Source: JAVBUZ01 sp031554725 (lineage in GTDB: Bacteria; Bacillota; Clostridia; Lachnospirales; Lachnospiraceae). Taken from it: 17,243 nt of DNA. The position numbers were made by a program, and so were the translations under genes. The stretch covers positions 1 through 17,243 of the forward strand of contig JAVBUZ010000151.1 in NCBI GenBank assembly GCA_031554725.1, in the 5' to 3' direction. This document shows positions 1 to 7,975 of this stretch, piece after piece. The notes under the pieces are model-generated. The model had not been told where the DNA came from and searched no databases. It saw only the letters and a list, made by a program, of their open reading frames with translations. Position 1 is the first letter of the stretch. Each line of letters starts with the position of its first letter.

Positions 1-2
1 CT

Positions 3-458
3 ACTCTTGGTGATAAACTAAAAGATCGAAACAATATTTATAAATGTATCTTTATTTGTTCTCTCGTGGTAACTGCTCTTACTATTTTAACAAACGGAAT
101 TAAAAATGGTTACGTAGTAATTGCTCTTGTATTATTATTTATTGTAAATGCTGGATACGGCGGTGGTTTTAGTAATGTTCCTGCTCTTTTATCTGATCAT
201 TTCGGAATGAAGTCAATTAGCCGTGTACACGGTCTTGTTCTTTCTGCTTGGGCTTTTGCAGGTTTAACAGGTAACCAGTTAGCAACTTACATTGTAAACC
301 ACACCGGAAGCTTTATCGATGATGGGCAAGGTCATATGGTTAACCCTGTTGGATACCAAAATGTACTTTATGTAACTGGAGCTTTATACCTTGTTGCATT
401 GTTAGTTAGTATTTTTGTAGTTCCATCTATCAAAAATATTAAAAAAGAAGAAGTATAA
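3..458 (+). CDS. MFS transporter, OFA (oxalate/formate antiporter-like) family, C-terminal part
   Basis: This is the C-terminal end of a major facilitator carrier; the reading frame is open to the window edge, so the gene begins upstream. A GTG at 66 could be read as a start but is internal, because the coding frame continues upstream through a soluble loop (GDKLKDRNN) and into a membrane segment. About 150 residues remain, with roughly four transmembrane helices. The stretch NAGYGGGFSNVPALLSDHFG followed by GLVLSAWAFAGLTGNQLA resembles the second-half signature of OFA-family carriers (OxlT/YhjX, annotated as L-lactate or oxalate:formate antiporters). The C-terminus is basic and charged (IKNIKKEEV), as usual for the cytosolic tail. 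The substrate, likely a small carboxylate, cannot be told from this part. It is convergent with the sulfur operon and ends at a shared terminator. Confidence 0.82.
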   Translation, partial: TLGDKLKDRNNIYKCIFICSLVVTALTILTNGIKNGYVVIALVLLFIVNAGYGGGFSNVPALLSDHFGMKSISRVHGLVLSAWAFAGLTGNQLATYIVNHTGSFIDDGQGHMVNPVGYQNVLYVTGALYLVALLVSIFVVPSIKNIKKEEV

Positions 459-475
459 ATAATCCATTATAAATT

Positions 476-522
476 AAAGAGCGCATTGAGTGTCCATGAG
501 ACATTCCAATACGCTCTTTTTT
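476..522. terminator. Bidirectional intrinsic terminator between convergent genes
   Basis: A long imperfect stem has AAAGAGCG (476-483) pairing with CGCTCTTT (512-519) and an inner ATTG/CAAT and GTGTC/GACAT extension around a short loop near 495-499. A run of six T follows on the plus strand (517-522), ending the MFS gene. Read on the minus strand the same stem is followed by TTTAATTT and lies just after the stop of the Rrf2 gene, so it can also end the sulfur operon, more weakly. Confidence 0.85.
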
Positions 523-530
523 AGTATAAG

Positions 531-965
531 TTAGATAATATATTGATCTACTAATTCATTTTGCCAATCCACCAAATCTGATAATTTGATTCCTTCAAGT
601 ACCGTGTCTACTGCCTCATCTAATTTTTCCCAGATTTTAACAGTTACACATCTATCTTTATTTTCACACTCTACCCCGCCCGCACCAACGCAATCTGCCG
701 AAGAAAGACTTCCCTCCATCGTCCTTAAAATCATTCCAACAGTATATGCTTCTGGTGGTCTAGATAATTTATACCCACCTTTTGCACCTCTACTACTTAG
801 TACGAAGGAAGCCTTATGAAGTGTCGCCACAATCTGTTCTAGATATTTTTCTGATATTTGCTGACGTTTTGCTATATCCTTTATTTTTATGGATTCACCA
901 TCATAATAGATTGCTAAATCTAACATAAGCTTAATTGCATATCTTCCCTTTGTTGAAATTCTCAT
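531..965 (-). CDS. Rrf2-family transcriptional regulator with IscR-like cysteine triad
   Basis: This is a 144-residue Rrf2-type winged-helix repressor or sensor. The start at 965 (MRISTKGRYAI, the classic family N-terminus) is preferred over upstream ATGs because AGAAGG lies 7 nt before it and overlaps the other candidates. The recognition helix and wing are well conserved (ISEKYLEQIVATL, then RGAKGGYKLSRP, about residues 37-70). Cysteines lie at 92, 100 and 106, close to the 92/98/104 ligands of E. coli IscR, so a Fe-S cluster is plausible; B. subtilis CymR, the Rrf2 regulator of cysteine metabolism, lacks such a triad. It is the last gene of the operon with two cysteine synthases, 30 nt after the M20 gene, so it probably controls that operon in response to sulfur or Fe-S status. 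The ligand is an inference. Confidence 0.9.
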   Translation of the reverse strand: MRISTKGRYAIKLMLDLAIYYDGESIKIKDIAKRQQISEKYLEQIVATLHKASFVLSSRGAKGGYKLSRPPEAYTVGMILRTMEGSLSSADCVGAGGVECENKDRCVTVKIWEKLDEAVDTVLEGIKLSDLVDWQNELVDQYII

Positions 966-995
966 AAGCATCCCTTCTAGTCTGTGCAATAAACC

Positions 996-2108
996 TTACT
1001 TATTTGTAAGTAAATTTACTACCAGACTTGATATTTTTACTAGCTCATCAAGCGTTGTGTACTCTTCTACAGAGTGCACTTTATTCATTGCTGTCGCAAG
1101 AACAAGCCCACTAATTCCATGTTTCGCAAATACATTATTATCACTTCCACCAAAGGTTTTGACAAAATCTGTCTGAATATCAAGCTCTTCACAGGCTTTT
1201 TCAAATCTAACAACCGCCTGACTATCTCTTGGTGTTTCATAAGCCTCAATTTGGACTTCTTGTCTCCAGTTTAAATTGGCTCCATATAAATTAGCTGTTT
1301 CCTGAAATAGCTCTTTATATTCATTGGCTATTTTTAATGCCTTATTATGCTGCAAGCTACGTACTTCCCCTTTAACAAGACATTTGCTTGGAACAATATT
1401 TATTCCTTCGCCACCTTGTATCAATCCTATATTTGCAGTCGATTCTTCATCAATTCTTCCTTGTTTCAGTTTAGCTATCGCATTGGCTGCTATTCCTATT
1501 GCATGGATACCCTCTTCAGGTGCAAAACCTGCATGTGCTGCTTTACCCAAAACTTCTGCTTCAAAGGATAAAATGGTGGGAGCCGCATAGGCCGCACCAC
1601 CTACTTTTCCGCTTAAATCAAGCACATAAGCCTCTTTTGATTTTATATTTGAGTAGTCGTACTTTTTTGCCCCTTCACAGTATACCTCTTCGCTAACCGT
1701 AAAAAGTAGTTCAAAGTCTCTGTGCTTGATGCTATTTTCTTTTAAATATGATATTGCCTCTAATATAGCTGTAATTCCTGCAAAATCATCTGCTCCAAGA
1801 ACCGTAGTTCCATCACTTGTTATGGTTCCATTCTCATGAAAAATTGCCCTTTTCCCAAAAGCTGGCATAACCGTATCCATATGTGCAGATAAAAGGATTG
1901 ATGGACCTTCTATATCCCCTTTTACATAGGCATATAAATTTCCTGTATTAGAACCACACAGCTTTCCATTCCTGTCCTCAGAAAGCAGTATTTCGTTTTG
2001 CTCAAATCTATTCTTCAAATACTCTGCTACCTGTTTCTCTGCAAAAGAAGGTGAGTCTATGCTTACTAGCTCTTGAAACGTTTTCCCAATTTTCTTTTTA
2101 TCAACCAT
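996..2108 (-). CDS. M20-family metallopeptidase, PepT-like
   Basis: This is a 370-residue cytosolic zinc-dependent peptidase or amidohydrolase of the M20 family, closest in style to PepT-like proteins (YqjE type). Visible metal-site residues are H76 and D78 (LLSAHMDTV), the bridging D107 (LGADDFAG), the catalytic pair E140/E141 (TVSEEVYCEG), D164 (VLDLSG) and H345 (NKVHSVEEY); all are present, so the enzyme should be active. A dimerisation (lid) domain occupies roughly residues 175-285. The start at 2108 is chosen over ATG 2120 because the ribosome site GGAGGG overlaps the upstream ATG. The gene lies 25 nt after the permease and 30 nt before the Rrf2 gene. Within a sulfur-uptake operon it may release cysteine or a thiol from an imported peptide or N-acyl conjugate; that substrate is inferred from context only. 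Confidence 0.88.
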   Translation of the reverse strand: MVDKKKIGKTFQELVSIDSPSFAEKQVAEYLKNRFEQNEILLSEDRNGKLCGSNTGNLYAYVKGDIEGPSILLSAHMDTVMPAFGKRAIFHENGTITSDGTTVLGADDFAGITAILEAISYLKENSIKHRDFELLFTVSEEVYCEGAKKYDYSNIKSKEAYVLDLSGKVGGAAYAAPTILSFEAEVLGKAAHAGFAPEEGIHAIGIAANAIAKLKQGRIDEESTANIGLIQGGEGINIVPSKCLVKGEVRSLQHNKALKIANEYKELFQETANLYGANLNWRQEVQIEAYETPRDSQAVVRFEKACEELDIQTDFVKTFGGSDNNVFAKHGISGLVLATAMNKVHSVEEYTTLDELVKISSLVVNLLTNK

Positions 2109-2133
2109 ATTTCCCTCCATCTATAACAAGCTT

Positions 2134-3018
2134 TTAATACTTCCACTTTATTACCTTTTTTTGTAATTGTAGCACGAAAATATTTAAAATTGTTACCACC
2201 AGAGCAATTAAAATGATGCCTGCAATAACCCTTGTATAGTCTGCATAATCAGAATACTTCTTGACAAAATATCCTAATCCCGAGCTTGCCCCTAGCATCT
2301 CTGCTCCGGTTAAGCATAGCATTGCAGATGTTAGCGAAATAGACAGCCTACCAATTACATCTGGTAAGGAATAAGGCAAAATAATCTTAAAAAGCATAGT
2401 TGGCAAAGAGACATTCATTGCTTTTGCAGAATCTATTATTTTGTGGTCAATACTACCAACTCTGGCAATCATACTCATAAAATTAGGCCAAAAGACTGCC
2501 GAAAAAATAATGAAAATAGACGCTACCCGAAAAGATGGCATAATTGCTACCACATATGGCGTGTATACAAGCGGTGGTATGCTACTTATCACCCTGGTAA
2601 TTGGTAAAAAGGTTTCCCTTAATCTTGGTACATATCCCACCAACAGGCCACCAAATATTCCAAGCGCCATGGCGTAGAATATGCCCTGTAATAAAATCTG
2701 CATAGAGCTTATAAAGCCTTCTAACATATCTTTTCCATTTACATAAAAGATGCTAAAAACATTCTCTGGTGGTGGAACCAAAACAGGATGTGTCCATCCC
2801 AGTTTTGACATAACCTCCCACACAATCAGTAATGCATATACAACAATTACAATGTCTGATGTACTTTTCTTTTTTGTTTTTAGATAGGTTACTAGGTAAA
2901 TCAGCTCTATAAGTATAACCGTGATTAAAAATGCTTCTGGTGTTTTGTGTTTTTCAGTAGCTGGTAGCCCATAAATCAATGCTAATAGTGCTGCGAACAG
3001 TATATTTGATAAAATCAT
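2134..3018 (-). CDS. ABC transporter permease, SsuC/TauC/NrtB type
   Basis: This is the membrane-spanning subunit of an importer for sulfonates, taurine, nitrate or similar small anions. The 294 residues contain about seven or eight hydrophobic helices. The core BPD_transp_1 domain spans roughly 100-290, with the cytosolic coupling (EAA-like) loop at IIDSAKAMNVSLPTML followed by KIILPYSLPDV. The motif LGWTHPVLVPPPENV before the core is typical of the SsuC/TauC group. The first 50 residues add two extra hydrophobic helices and a Lys-rich loop (YLKTKKKS) compared with the usual about 260-residue SsuC. Its ATG overlaps the ATPase stop codon by four bases (3015-3018), so the two are translationally coupled. 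Confidence 0.88.
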   Translation of the reverse strand: MILSNILFAALLALIYGLPATEKHKTPEAFLITVILIELIYLVTYLKTKKKSTSDIVIVVYALLIVWEVMSKLGWTHPVLVPPPENVFSIFYVNGKDMLEGFISSMQILLQGIFYAMALGIFGGLLVGYVPRLRETFLPITRVISSIPPLVYTPYVVAIMPSFRVASIFIIFSAVFWPNFMSMIARVGSIDHKIIDSAKAMNVSLPTMLFKIILPYSLPDVIGRLSISLTSAMLCLTGAEMLGASSGLGYFVKKYSDYADYTRVIAGIILIALVVTILNIFVLQLQKKVIKWKY

Positions 3019-3809
3019 ATGACCACCTCTTCACTTCCAATTTTATCTGCTACATTCTGGTAAAAGAGTTTCATTAGCTGATTATGTAATTCCAGATACT
3101 CCTTATTTCCTATTAGGGATTCTTTGGTTCTTGGTCTTTCTATATTAACTTTTACATCTGCCTGAATGTTTTTATCACCCATAAATATAATTCTATCTGC
3201 CAGCAATATTGCTTCTTCTATATCATGAGTAACAAAAAGAACCGTCTTTTTTTCTTCCTTGGCTAGTCTAGCAATTAGCTCCTGCAATTCTTTTCTATTT
3301 TTAGGATCTATTGCACCAAAAGGTTCATCCATTAGAAAAATATTTGAATTAGCTGCCATAACTCTTGCAATAGCTACCCTTTGCTGCATGCCCCCTGATA
3401 GCTGCGCTGGGTACTTATTCTTTGCATCACTAAGTCCCACCCTATTTAGATAAAATTCCGCCCTTTGCAAAAGCTCCTTTCGATTACCAAGGTATTTACT
3501 CTGCTTCATGGCAAAAACAATATTGCGTGTGGCATCCATCCAAGGAAATAAAGAGTAGTGTTGAAATACGACACCTCTGTCATTCCCTGGTCCTTCTATT
3601 TTCTTTCCATCAATAAATGCCGTTCCATTGCTCGCTTTATTAAGACCTTCAATTACACTTAACAATGAACTTTTACCACAACCGGAAGGGCCAATAATAC
3701 ATACAAACTCACCTTCTTCAACGGAAAGATTCACTCCCTCAAAGGGTGTATAGCTTTCACCTGAATCCGTATATGTAAGTGTTAGGTTTTCTAATTTTAT
3801 TTTTTCCAT
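3015..3809 (-). CDS. ABC transporter ATP-binding protein, SsuB/TauB/NrtD type
   Basis: This is the ATPase of the importer formed with the adjacent permease and lipoprotein. The 264 residues show all nucleotide-binding motifs: Walker A GPSGCGKSS (about 40-48), Q-loop VFQHYSLFPW (about 81-90), ABC signature LSGGMQQR (about 137-144), Walker B IFLMDEPFGAID (about 157-168) and the switch histidine in VTHDIEEA (about 193-200). The QHYSLFPW variant and the length are typical of the sulfonate/taurine/nitrate group. The ribosome site is modest: GGAAGG lies about 12 nt upstream and a nearer AGGG is very close to the ATG. It lies 39 nt after the lipoprotein gene, within one minus-strand operon. Confidence 0.92.
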   Translation of the reverse strand: MEKIKLENLTLTYTDSGESYTPFEGVNLSVEEGEFVCIIGPSGCGKSSLLSVIEGLNKASNGTAFIDGKKIEGPGNDRGVVFQHYSLFPWMDATRNIVFAMKQSKYLGNRKELLQRAEFYLNRVGLSDAKNKYPAQLSGGMQQRVAIARVMAANSNIFLMDEPFGAIDPKNRKELQELIARLAKEEKKTVLFVTHDIEEAILLADRIIFMGDKNIQADVKVNIERPRTKESLIGNKEYLELHNQLMKLFYQNVADKIGSEEVVI

Positions 3810-3848
3810 ACCCTAATTTATTCCTTCCAAGTCTTCATAAATCTTTTG

Positions 3849-4874
3849 TTATTGTAGTGCGGTATAAAATGCATTTTCTGGATACTTTTTGATTAACTGA
3901 TTTAAAGCCTCTTCGTATATTGAAGTATCAATGTACTTTTCAATTTCAATATCGCCTTGAAAATATCCTGCGTCTACTAATGAATTATAATACTCAACAA
4001 TCCCCTCCCTATTAGGATCAAGGGTCATAATCGTTCTATTTTTAAATAGATATTGCTCCACATACTCTTCGGTTTGATTTGAATATGTTGCAAGATAGCT
4101 AATAATTTCGGCTCTATTACTTTCATTTTGATAATATTCCAATGCTCTTATGTTAGCCTTGGTAAATGCAATAAGCTCATCCTTCTTATCCTGTAGAGTG
4201 CTTCTTGAAGTAACCTGACGGCAACATACATACATAGGTACCAATTCTCCAACCTCATAAACGATATCTACAGAATCCGCATATTTTTCAGCAAATTCTG
4301 CTGGTAAAAATCCTAACTGTGCTTCACCCTTCTTAACCGCTTCTGCCACATTTATCTGGCTATCTACTTCCATAACTTTAATAGAGTCGATGTTTATACC
4401 TTGCTTTTCTAAATATCCTCTAGACACTACCCAAGCAGTATCCGCACGTACTGTTGCAATGGTAATATCCTCATACTTAGTAATATCTTTGTATTCCTCT
4501 ACATTTTCAGGTTTTGCTATAATTGCTCCACCTTCTGCTGCTGTTCCTTCAAAAATTACTAGATCAGAGCCATTTGCAATAAAGTTTAGGTCTGGTACAA
4601 TTCCCGTTCCCCAAATGTCAATTTCATTTTTATTGGTACTAATGGAGGTTAGTGCTGAGGTTGCATCCTGCACCTCTTTAAATTCTACTTTTACACCCTC
4701 TTCTTCGTAATAACCCAAGTGGTCTGCAAGTAGTACAACTGCTGTTCTAATTGTTCCTGGCATAATTCCAAATGTTAATGTCTTATTACTTTCACTTTTT
4801 GTATTACCGCAACCTACTACTGTCCATACCAAAGATAGTACTAGTGCTAATGTTAATAATTTATATTTTTTCAT
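3849..4874 (-). CDS. ABC transporter substrate-binding lipoprotein, SsuA/TauA/NMT1-like
   Basis: This is the extracellular, lipid-anchored binding protein of the importer, 341 residues. The start at 4874 (MKKYKLL) is chosen because AGGAG lies 7 nt upstream and inside the would-be extension from ATG 4889. A Lys-rich N-terminus and hydrophobic core lead to a lipobox ending V20-G21-C22, so C22 is the predicted lipidation site. The mature part begins with LTFGIMPGTIRTAVVLLADH and LGYYEEEGVKVEF, the family pattern for SsuA/TauA/NMT1-like proteins. It has two mature cysteines side by side (YVCCRQV), unusual for an exported protein in this family. It sits 20 nt downstream of a cysteine synthase gene. 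The context favours an organosulfur ligand (sulfonate, thiosulfonate or cysteine derivative), but the sequence alone does not settle this. Confidence 0.87.
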   Translation of the reverse strand: MKKYKLLTLALVLSLVWTVVGCGNTKSESNKTLTFGIMPGTIRTAVVLLADHLGYYEEEGVKVEFKEVQDATSALTSISTNKNEIDIWGTGIVPDLNFIANGSDLVIFEGTAAEGGAIIAKPENVEEYKDITKYEDITIATVRADTAWVVSRGYLEKQGINIDSIKVMEVDSQINVAEAVKKGEAQLGFLPAEFAEKYADSVDIVYEVGELVPMYVCCRQVTSRSTLQDKKDELIAFTKANIRALEYYQNESNRAEIISYLATYSNQTEEYVEQYLFKNRTIMTLDPNREGIVEYYNSLVDAGYFQGDIEIEKYIDTSIYEEALNQLIKKYPENAFYTALQ

Positions 4875-4894
4875 AATCTCTCTCCTCATAAAAA

Positions 4895-5824
4895 CTAATC
4901 ATATAAATCCGAGGAAATATATCTTTCCCCAGAGTCTGGAATAATTGTTACAATTACTTTTCCTTCGTTTTCTGGCCTTCCTGCAACCTTGGCTGCGGCC
5001 CAAAGAGCTGCTCCCGCAGATATTCCTACGGAAATTCCTTCTTTTCTTGCACTAAATCTAGCGAAGGAATATGCATCCTCATCTGTTACTGTAATTACTT
5101 CATCAAACAAGGATTCATCTGTTACTGGTGGTGTTTCGCCACCTCCAATTCCTTGTATTTTGTGTGGTCCTGGCCTACCTCCCGATAAAACGGGACTACC
5201 AGCAGGTTCCACTGCAATTATTTTTATATTCGGATTTTTACTTTTTAAATACCTTCCTGTGCCAGTGATGGTTCCACCGGTACCAGAGGCTGCCACAAAA
5301 ATATCAATTTCTCCGTCCGTATCTTCCCAAATTTCTGGTCCCGTTGTTTCTTCATGTGCCTTAGGGTTATATGGATTCCCCCCTTGGCCAGGATTAAACG
5401 CGTTCGCTGTCTGCTCGAGAAGTTCTTTTACCTTTGCACCTGCACCTGCCATGTTTTGCTGGGCAGATGTAAGCTCCACCCTAGCACCATATGATTTTAG
5501 TATAGCAATTCTTTCCTTACTCATATTTTCTGGCATTGCAATAATCGTTTTATATCCCTTTGCTGCTGCCACCATGGCAAGACCTATTCCTGTATTACCA
5601 CTAGTTCCCTCAATAATAGTGGCTCCTGGCGTTAGGCTGCCATCGCGCTCAGCTTGCTCAATCATATTTTTTGCAATTCTAGACTTTACACTAAATCCTG
5701 GATTAAGAAACTCTAGTTTTCCTATTACCCTTCCATAAGTGTTATATTCCTTTTCGATGGCATGAAATTCAACTAAAGGTGTATGCCCAACCAAATCAAG
5801 GATGCTATTATATATTTTACTCAT
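4895..5824 (-). CDS. cysK: Cysteine synthase family PLP enzyme (O-acetylserine sulfhydrylase), divergent copy
   Basis: This 309-residue fold-type II PLP enzyme belongs to the group that makes cysteine from O-acetylserine and sulfide. The PLP lysine is K47 in NPGFSVKSRIA (E. coli CysK has a similar SFSVKCRI). The substrate loop TSGNTG is at 74-79, the phosphate-binding loop is GTGGTITGTG, and the C-terminal PDSGERY is present. It departs from its operon paralogue at several places: EGTSGNTG instead of EPTSGNTG, an AQQNMAGAGAK segment, and a FNPGQGGNPYNPKAH stretch where the paralogue has QFVNPANPAVH. These differences flank the active site and suggest a different sulfur donor or product. The ribosome site is a GGGGG run 7 nt before the ATG. 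The gene lies between the GST-like gene (19 nt) and the lipoprotein gene (20 nt). Confidence 0.9.
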   Translation of the reverse strand: MSKIYNSILDLVGHTPLVEFHAIEKEYNTYGRVIGKLEFLNPGFSVKSRIAKNMIEQAERDGSLTPGATIIEGTSGNTGIGLAMVAAAKGYKTIIAMPENMSKERIAILKSYGARVELTSAQQNMAGAGAKVKELLEQTANAFNPGQGGNPYNPKAHEETTGPEIWEDTDGEIDIFVAASGTGGTITGTGRYLKSKNPNIKIIAVEPAGSPVLSGGRPGPHKIQGIGGGETPPVTDESLFDEVITVTDEDAYSFARFSARKEGISVGISAGAALWAAAKVAGRPENEGKVIVTIIPDSGERYISSDLYD

Positions 5825-5843
5825 GCCAATCCCCCATTCCCTC

Positions 5844-6938
5844 TTAATTCGTGTGTCTTAAAAACTTTTCATTTGGCGTTTTGCTTAAATTTTTCCTATC
5901 CTGTGGCTGAGACCAAAATTCTTCATATGGAATCTGATCCACAAATCTGGTATTAAAGTCAGCAAATAAGTTCTCCTTACTTCCGCGTCCCCTTGAAAAA
6001 TCTCTAAAGTATGTATTATTTTTAAAAGCAGGTATCTCGTATAAATCTCTTGCATATGCCCAAATATTTTCATAATCTACCACACGCTTTTTTGTTGGTC
6101 CCAAGTTTCTGTAATAATGGGTATCCCACCTTGCCAAGGTTACAAAAAATCTTACATCACTGTCTGTAACATAATCTCCAAAGAGAAAACGATTCTTTGA
6201 TAATCGCTGCTCTAACTCATCCATTGCCTGAAAGAAATCATCAAAAGCCTCCTGGTAAGCAATTAGAGATTGGCAAAATGCCATTCTGTAGTGCGCATTG
6301 TTGATATTTGGAAATAGCCAATCGTTAAAATCATTTATTTCCTGTCTTAGGCCTTCTGGATATAAATCAGGCGCATCTTTACTTTGAAATGGACGAAAAG
6401 CCACTTCCAAATAGTTTGTCAGTCTATGGTAGTCATTATTAACTACTTTTTTGGTTGTTACATCAACAAATGCTGGTACCGTGCATCTACCCGTGTAATT
6501 TGGATCTGCATTATAGTAAGCTTCACTTAAGAATTTAATTCCAAGAGCTGGATCCTCATAATTTACATCATAAGGAAATCCCCATCCATAGGTATTGCTT
6601 TCCCCCGTATGATCTACAATATTAATACTAATTGCATCCTCTAACCCAAGTAGCTCTCTCACAATAGATGCTCTATTTGACCAATGGCATCCCTTTGCCC
6701 ACAAAAGACGGTATTTTCCGCTCTCTGCCTTTAGCTGTTCTTCGCCCTCACCAAACGCTTGGGTAAAATGATTGGGTTGCCTTACAAATGCACCTCTCTC
6801 ATCAATTTCACTTTTTGTTTCTTTGGGTCTAGCTTTTACACCTCTTTCAGCCGCAAACTTTTCTGCTAGCTCATCTGTATAGCCCTTTTCCCCTTTTTCT
6901 ATGTTCTCATCCACTCTTTTAATTCCACAGCATGACAT
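5844..6938 (-). CDS. Glutathione S-transferase-like protein, xi class (glutathionyl-hydroquinone reductase YqjG/ECM4 family)
   Basis: This is a 364-residue cytosolic thioredoxin-fold/GST protein. The N-terminal half has the xi-class layout: KYRLLWAKGCHWSNRASIV with the presumed catalytic C84, then YGWGFPYD, a Tyr-rich segment ending NYTGRCTVPAFVD (cis-Pro strand), and VVNNDYHRL where the family has VNNES. The C-terminal helical domain (about 195-340) contains FLFGDYVTDSDVRFFVTLARWD, close to the family's ADVRLFTTLIRFD. Characterised members reduce glutathionyl-hydroquinones through the active-site Cys. Here the usual CPWA motif reads CHWS, and the N-terminus starts MSCC. Clostridia generally lack glutathione, so the thiol partner may be cysteine or another low-molecular-weight thiol. 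It lies between two cysteine synthase genes. GGAGG sits 8 nt before the ATG. Confidence 0.87.
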   Translation of the reverse strand: MSCCGIKRVDENIEKGEKGYTDELAEKFAAERGVKARPKETKSEIDERGAFVRQPNHFTQAFGEGEEQLKAESGKYRLLWAKGCHWSNRASIVRELLGLEDAISINIVDHTGESNTYGWGFPYDVNYEDPALGIKFLSEAYYNADPNYTGRCTVPAFVDVTTKKVVNNDYHRLTNYLEVAFRPFQSKDAPDLYPEGLRQEINDFNDWLFPNINNAHYRMAFCQSLIAYQEAFDDFFQAMDELEQRLSKNRFLFGDYVTDSDVRFFVTLARWDTHYYRNLGPTKKRVVDYENIWAYARDLYEIPAFKNNTYFRDFSRGRGSKENLFADFNTRFVDQIPYEEFWSQPQDRKNLSKTPNEKFLRHTN

Positions 6939-6979
6939 ATCTTTTTCCTCCTCATATTTCCCTTTACATACCTTTATAA

Positions 6980-7918
6980 CTAATTATTGGCAAATAGTGC
7001 AGTTGAAAGGTATCTGTCTCCAGAATCTGGCAGTATAACAACAATATTCTTTCCTGCATTTTCTGGTCTTTTTGCTAGAATGCTTGCCGCTTTAAGTGCT
7101 GCTCCTGATGATATTCCAACAAGGATTCCTTCGCTAACAGCAAATCTTCTACCCTCTTCAAATGCATCCTCATTTTCAATAGTAATAACTTCATCATAAA
7201 TTCCTTTATTTAAAACCTCTGGCACAAAACCTGCGCCAATACCTTGTATTTTATGTGCACCTGACTGTCCACCAGATAAAACAGGACTTGACGCTGGTTC
7301 AACTGCAACTATCTTTACATCAGCTTTTTTCTCTTTTAAGTATTCTCCAACACCTGTGATTGTTCCACCTGTGCCTACACCCGCAACAAAAATATCTACG
7401 TTTCCATCTGTTTGATTCCATATTTCTGGTCCGGTTGTTGTCTTATGCACTGCTGGATTTGCAGGGTTTACGAATTGTCCTAAAATAACAGCTCCTGGAA
7501 TCTCTTTAGATAATTCTTCTGCTCTTGCAATAGCACCCTTCATGCCCTTGGCTCCTTCTGTTAACACCAATTCAGCACCGTAAGCTTTTAGCAAGTTTCT
7601 TCTTTCAACGCTCATGGTATCTGGTAGTGTAAGAATTGCTCTATAGCCTTTTGCTGCTGCCACGGACGCAAGACCTATTCCTGTATTTCCACTAGTTGGC
7701 TCGATTATGGTAGAACCCTCTTTTAAAATGCCCTTCTTTTCAGCATCTTCAATCATTGCAAATGCAATTCTATCTTTTACAGAACCTGCTGGATTTAAAT
7801 ATTCCAGTTTTGCTAAAATTGTAGCTTCTGTAGCTTCTGCTTTTTTGCTGTAACCATTTAGCTTTAATAATGGTGTACCTCCGATTAATTCTAATGCACT
7901 TTCTTTAATTTGACTCAT
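6980..7918 (-). CDS. cysK: Cysteine synthase A (O-acetylserine sulfhydrylase)
   Basis: This 312-residue PLP enzyme makes L-cysteine from O-acetylserine and sulfide. The PLP lysine is K48 in NPAGSVKDRIA, the substrate loop is EPTSGNTG (73-80), the phosphate loop is GVGTGGTITGVG, the bottom-of-pocket motif is GAHKIQGIGAGF, and the C-terminal motif is LPDSGDRYLSTALF. All are canonical, so this is the orthodox CysK of the window. The reading frame extends upstream to an ATG at 7984, but that ATG overlaps the -10 box of the promoter. The true start is 7918, preceded by GGAGGT at 6 nt spacing. It is the first gene of the eight-gene sulfur operon. Confidence 0.94.
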   Translation of the reverse strand: MSQIKESALELIGGTPLLKLNGYSKKAEATEATILAKLEYLNPAGSVKDRIAFAMIEDAEKKGILKEGSTIIEPTSGNTGIGLASVAAAKGYRAILTLPDTMSVERRNLLKAYGAELVLTEGAKGMKGAIARAEELSKEIPGAVILGQFVNPANPAVHKTTTGPEIWNQTDGNVDIFVAGVGTGGTITGVGEYLKEKKADVKIVAVEPASSPVLSGGQSGAHKIQGIGAGFVPEVLNKGIYDEVITIENEDAFEEGRRFAVSEGILVGISSGAALKAASILAKRPENAGKNIVVILPDSGDRYLSTALFANN

Positions 7919-7943
7919 AACCTTACCTCCACTTATTTGTATT

Positions 7944-7960
7944 CCTACTATTCTAATAGG
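7944..7960 (-). promoter_or_regulatory. Inverted repeat, candidate operator of the sulfur operon
   Basis: On the minus strand CCTATTA, GAA, TAGTAGG form a 7-3-7 inverted repeat with one mismatch. It starts about 8 nt downstream of the predicted transcription start and ends 25 nt before the cysK start codon. A second CCTATT half-site lies just before the -35 box (8008-8003). The position fits a repressor site, with the operon's own Rrf2 protein as the obvious candidate. Binding is inferred. Confidence 0.55.
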
Positions 7961-7975
7961 TTTTGTATGTTTTGC

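Noticed and set aside
4989..5738. Long plus-strand reading frame opposite the second cysteine synthase gene
   Set aside because: It is a shadow of a clearly conserved minus-strand gene; its Pro/Ser-rich translation shows no family features.
7921..7968. T-box or SAM riboswitch in front of the cysteine synthase operon
   Set aside because: The predicted leader is only about 50 nt and has no specifier stem, T-box sequence or terminator.
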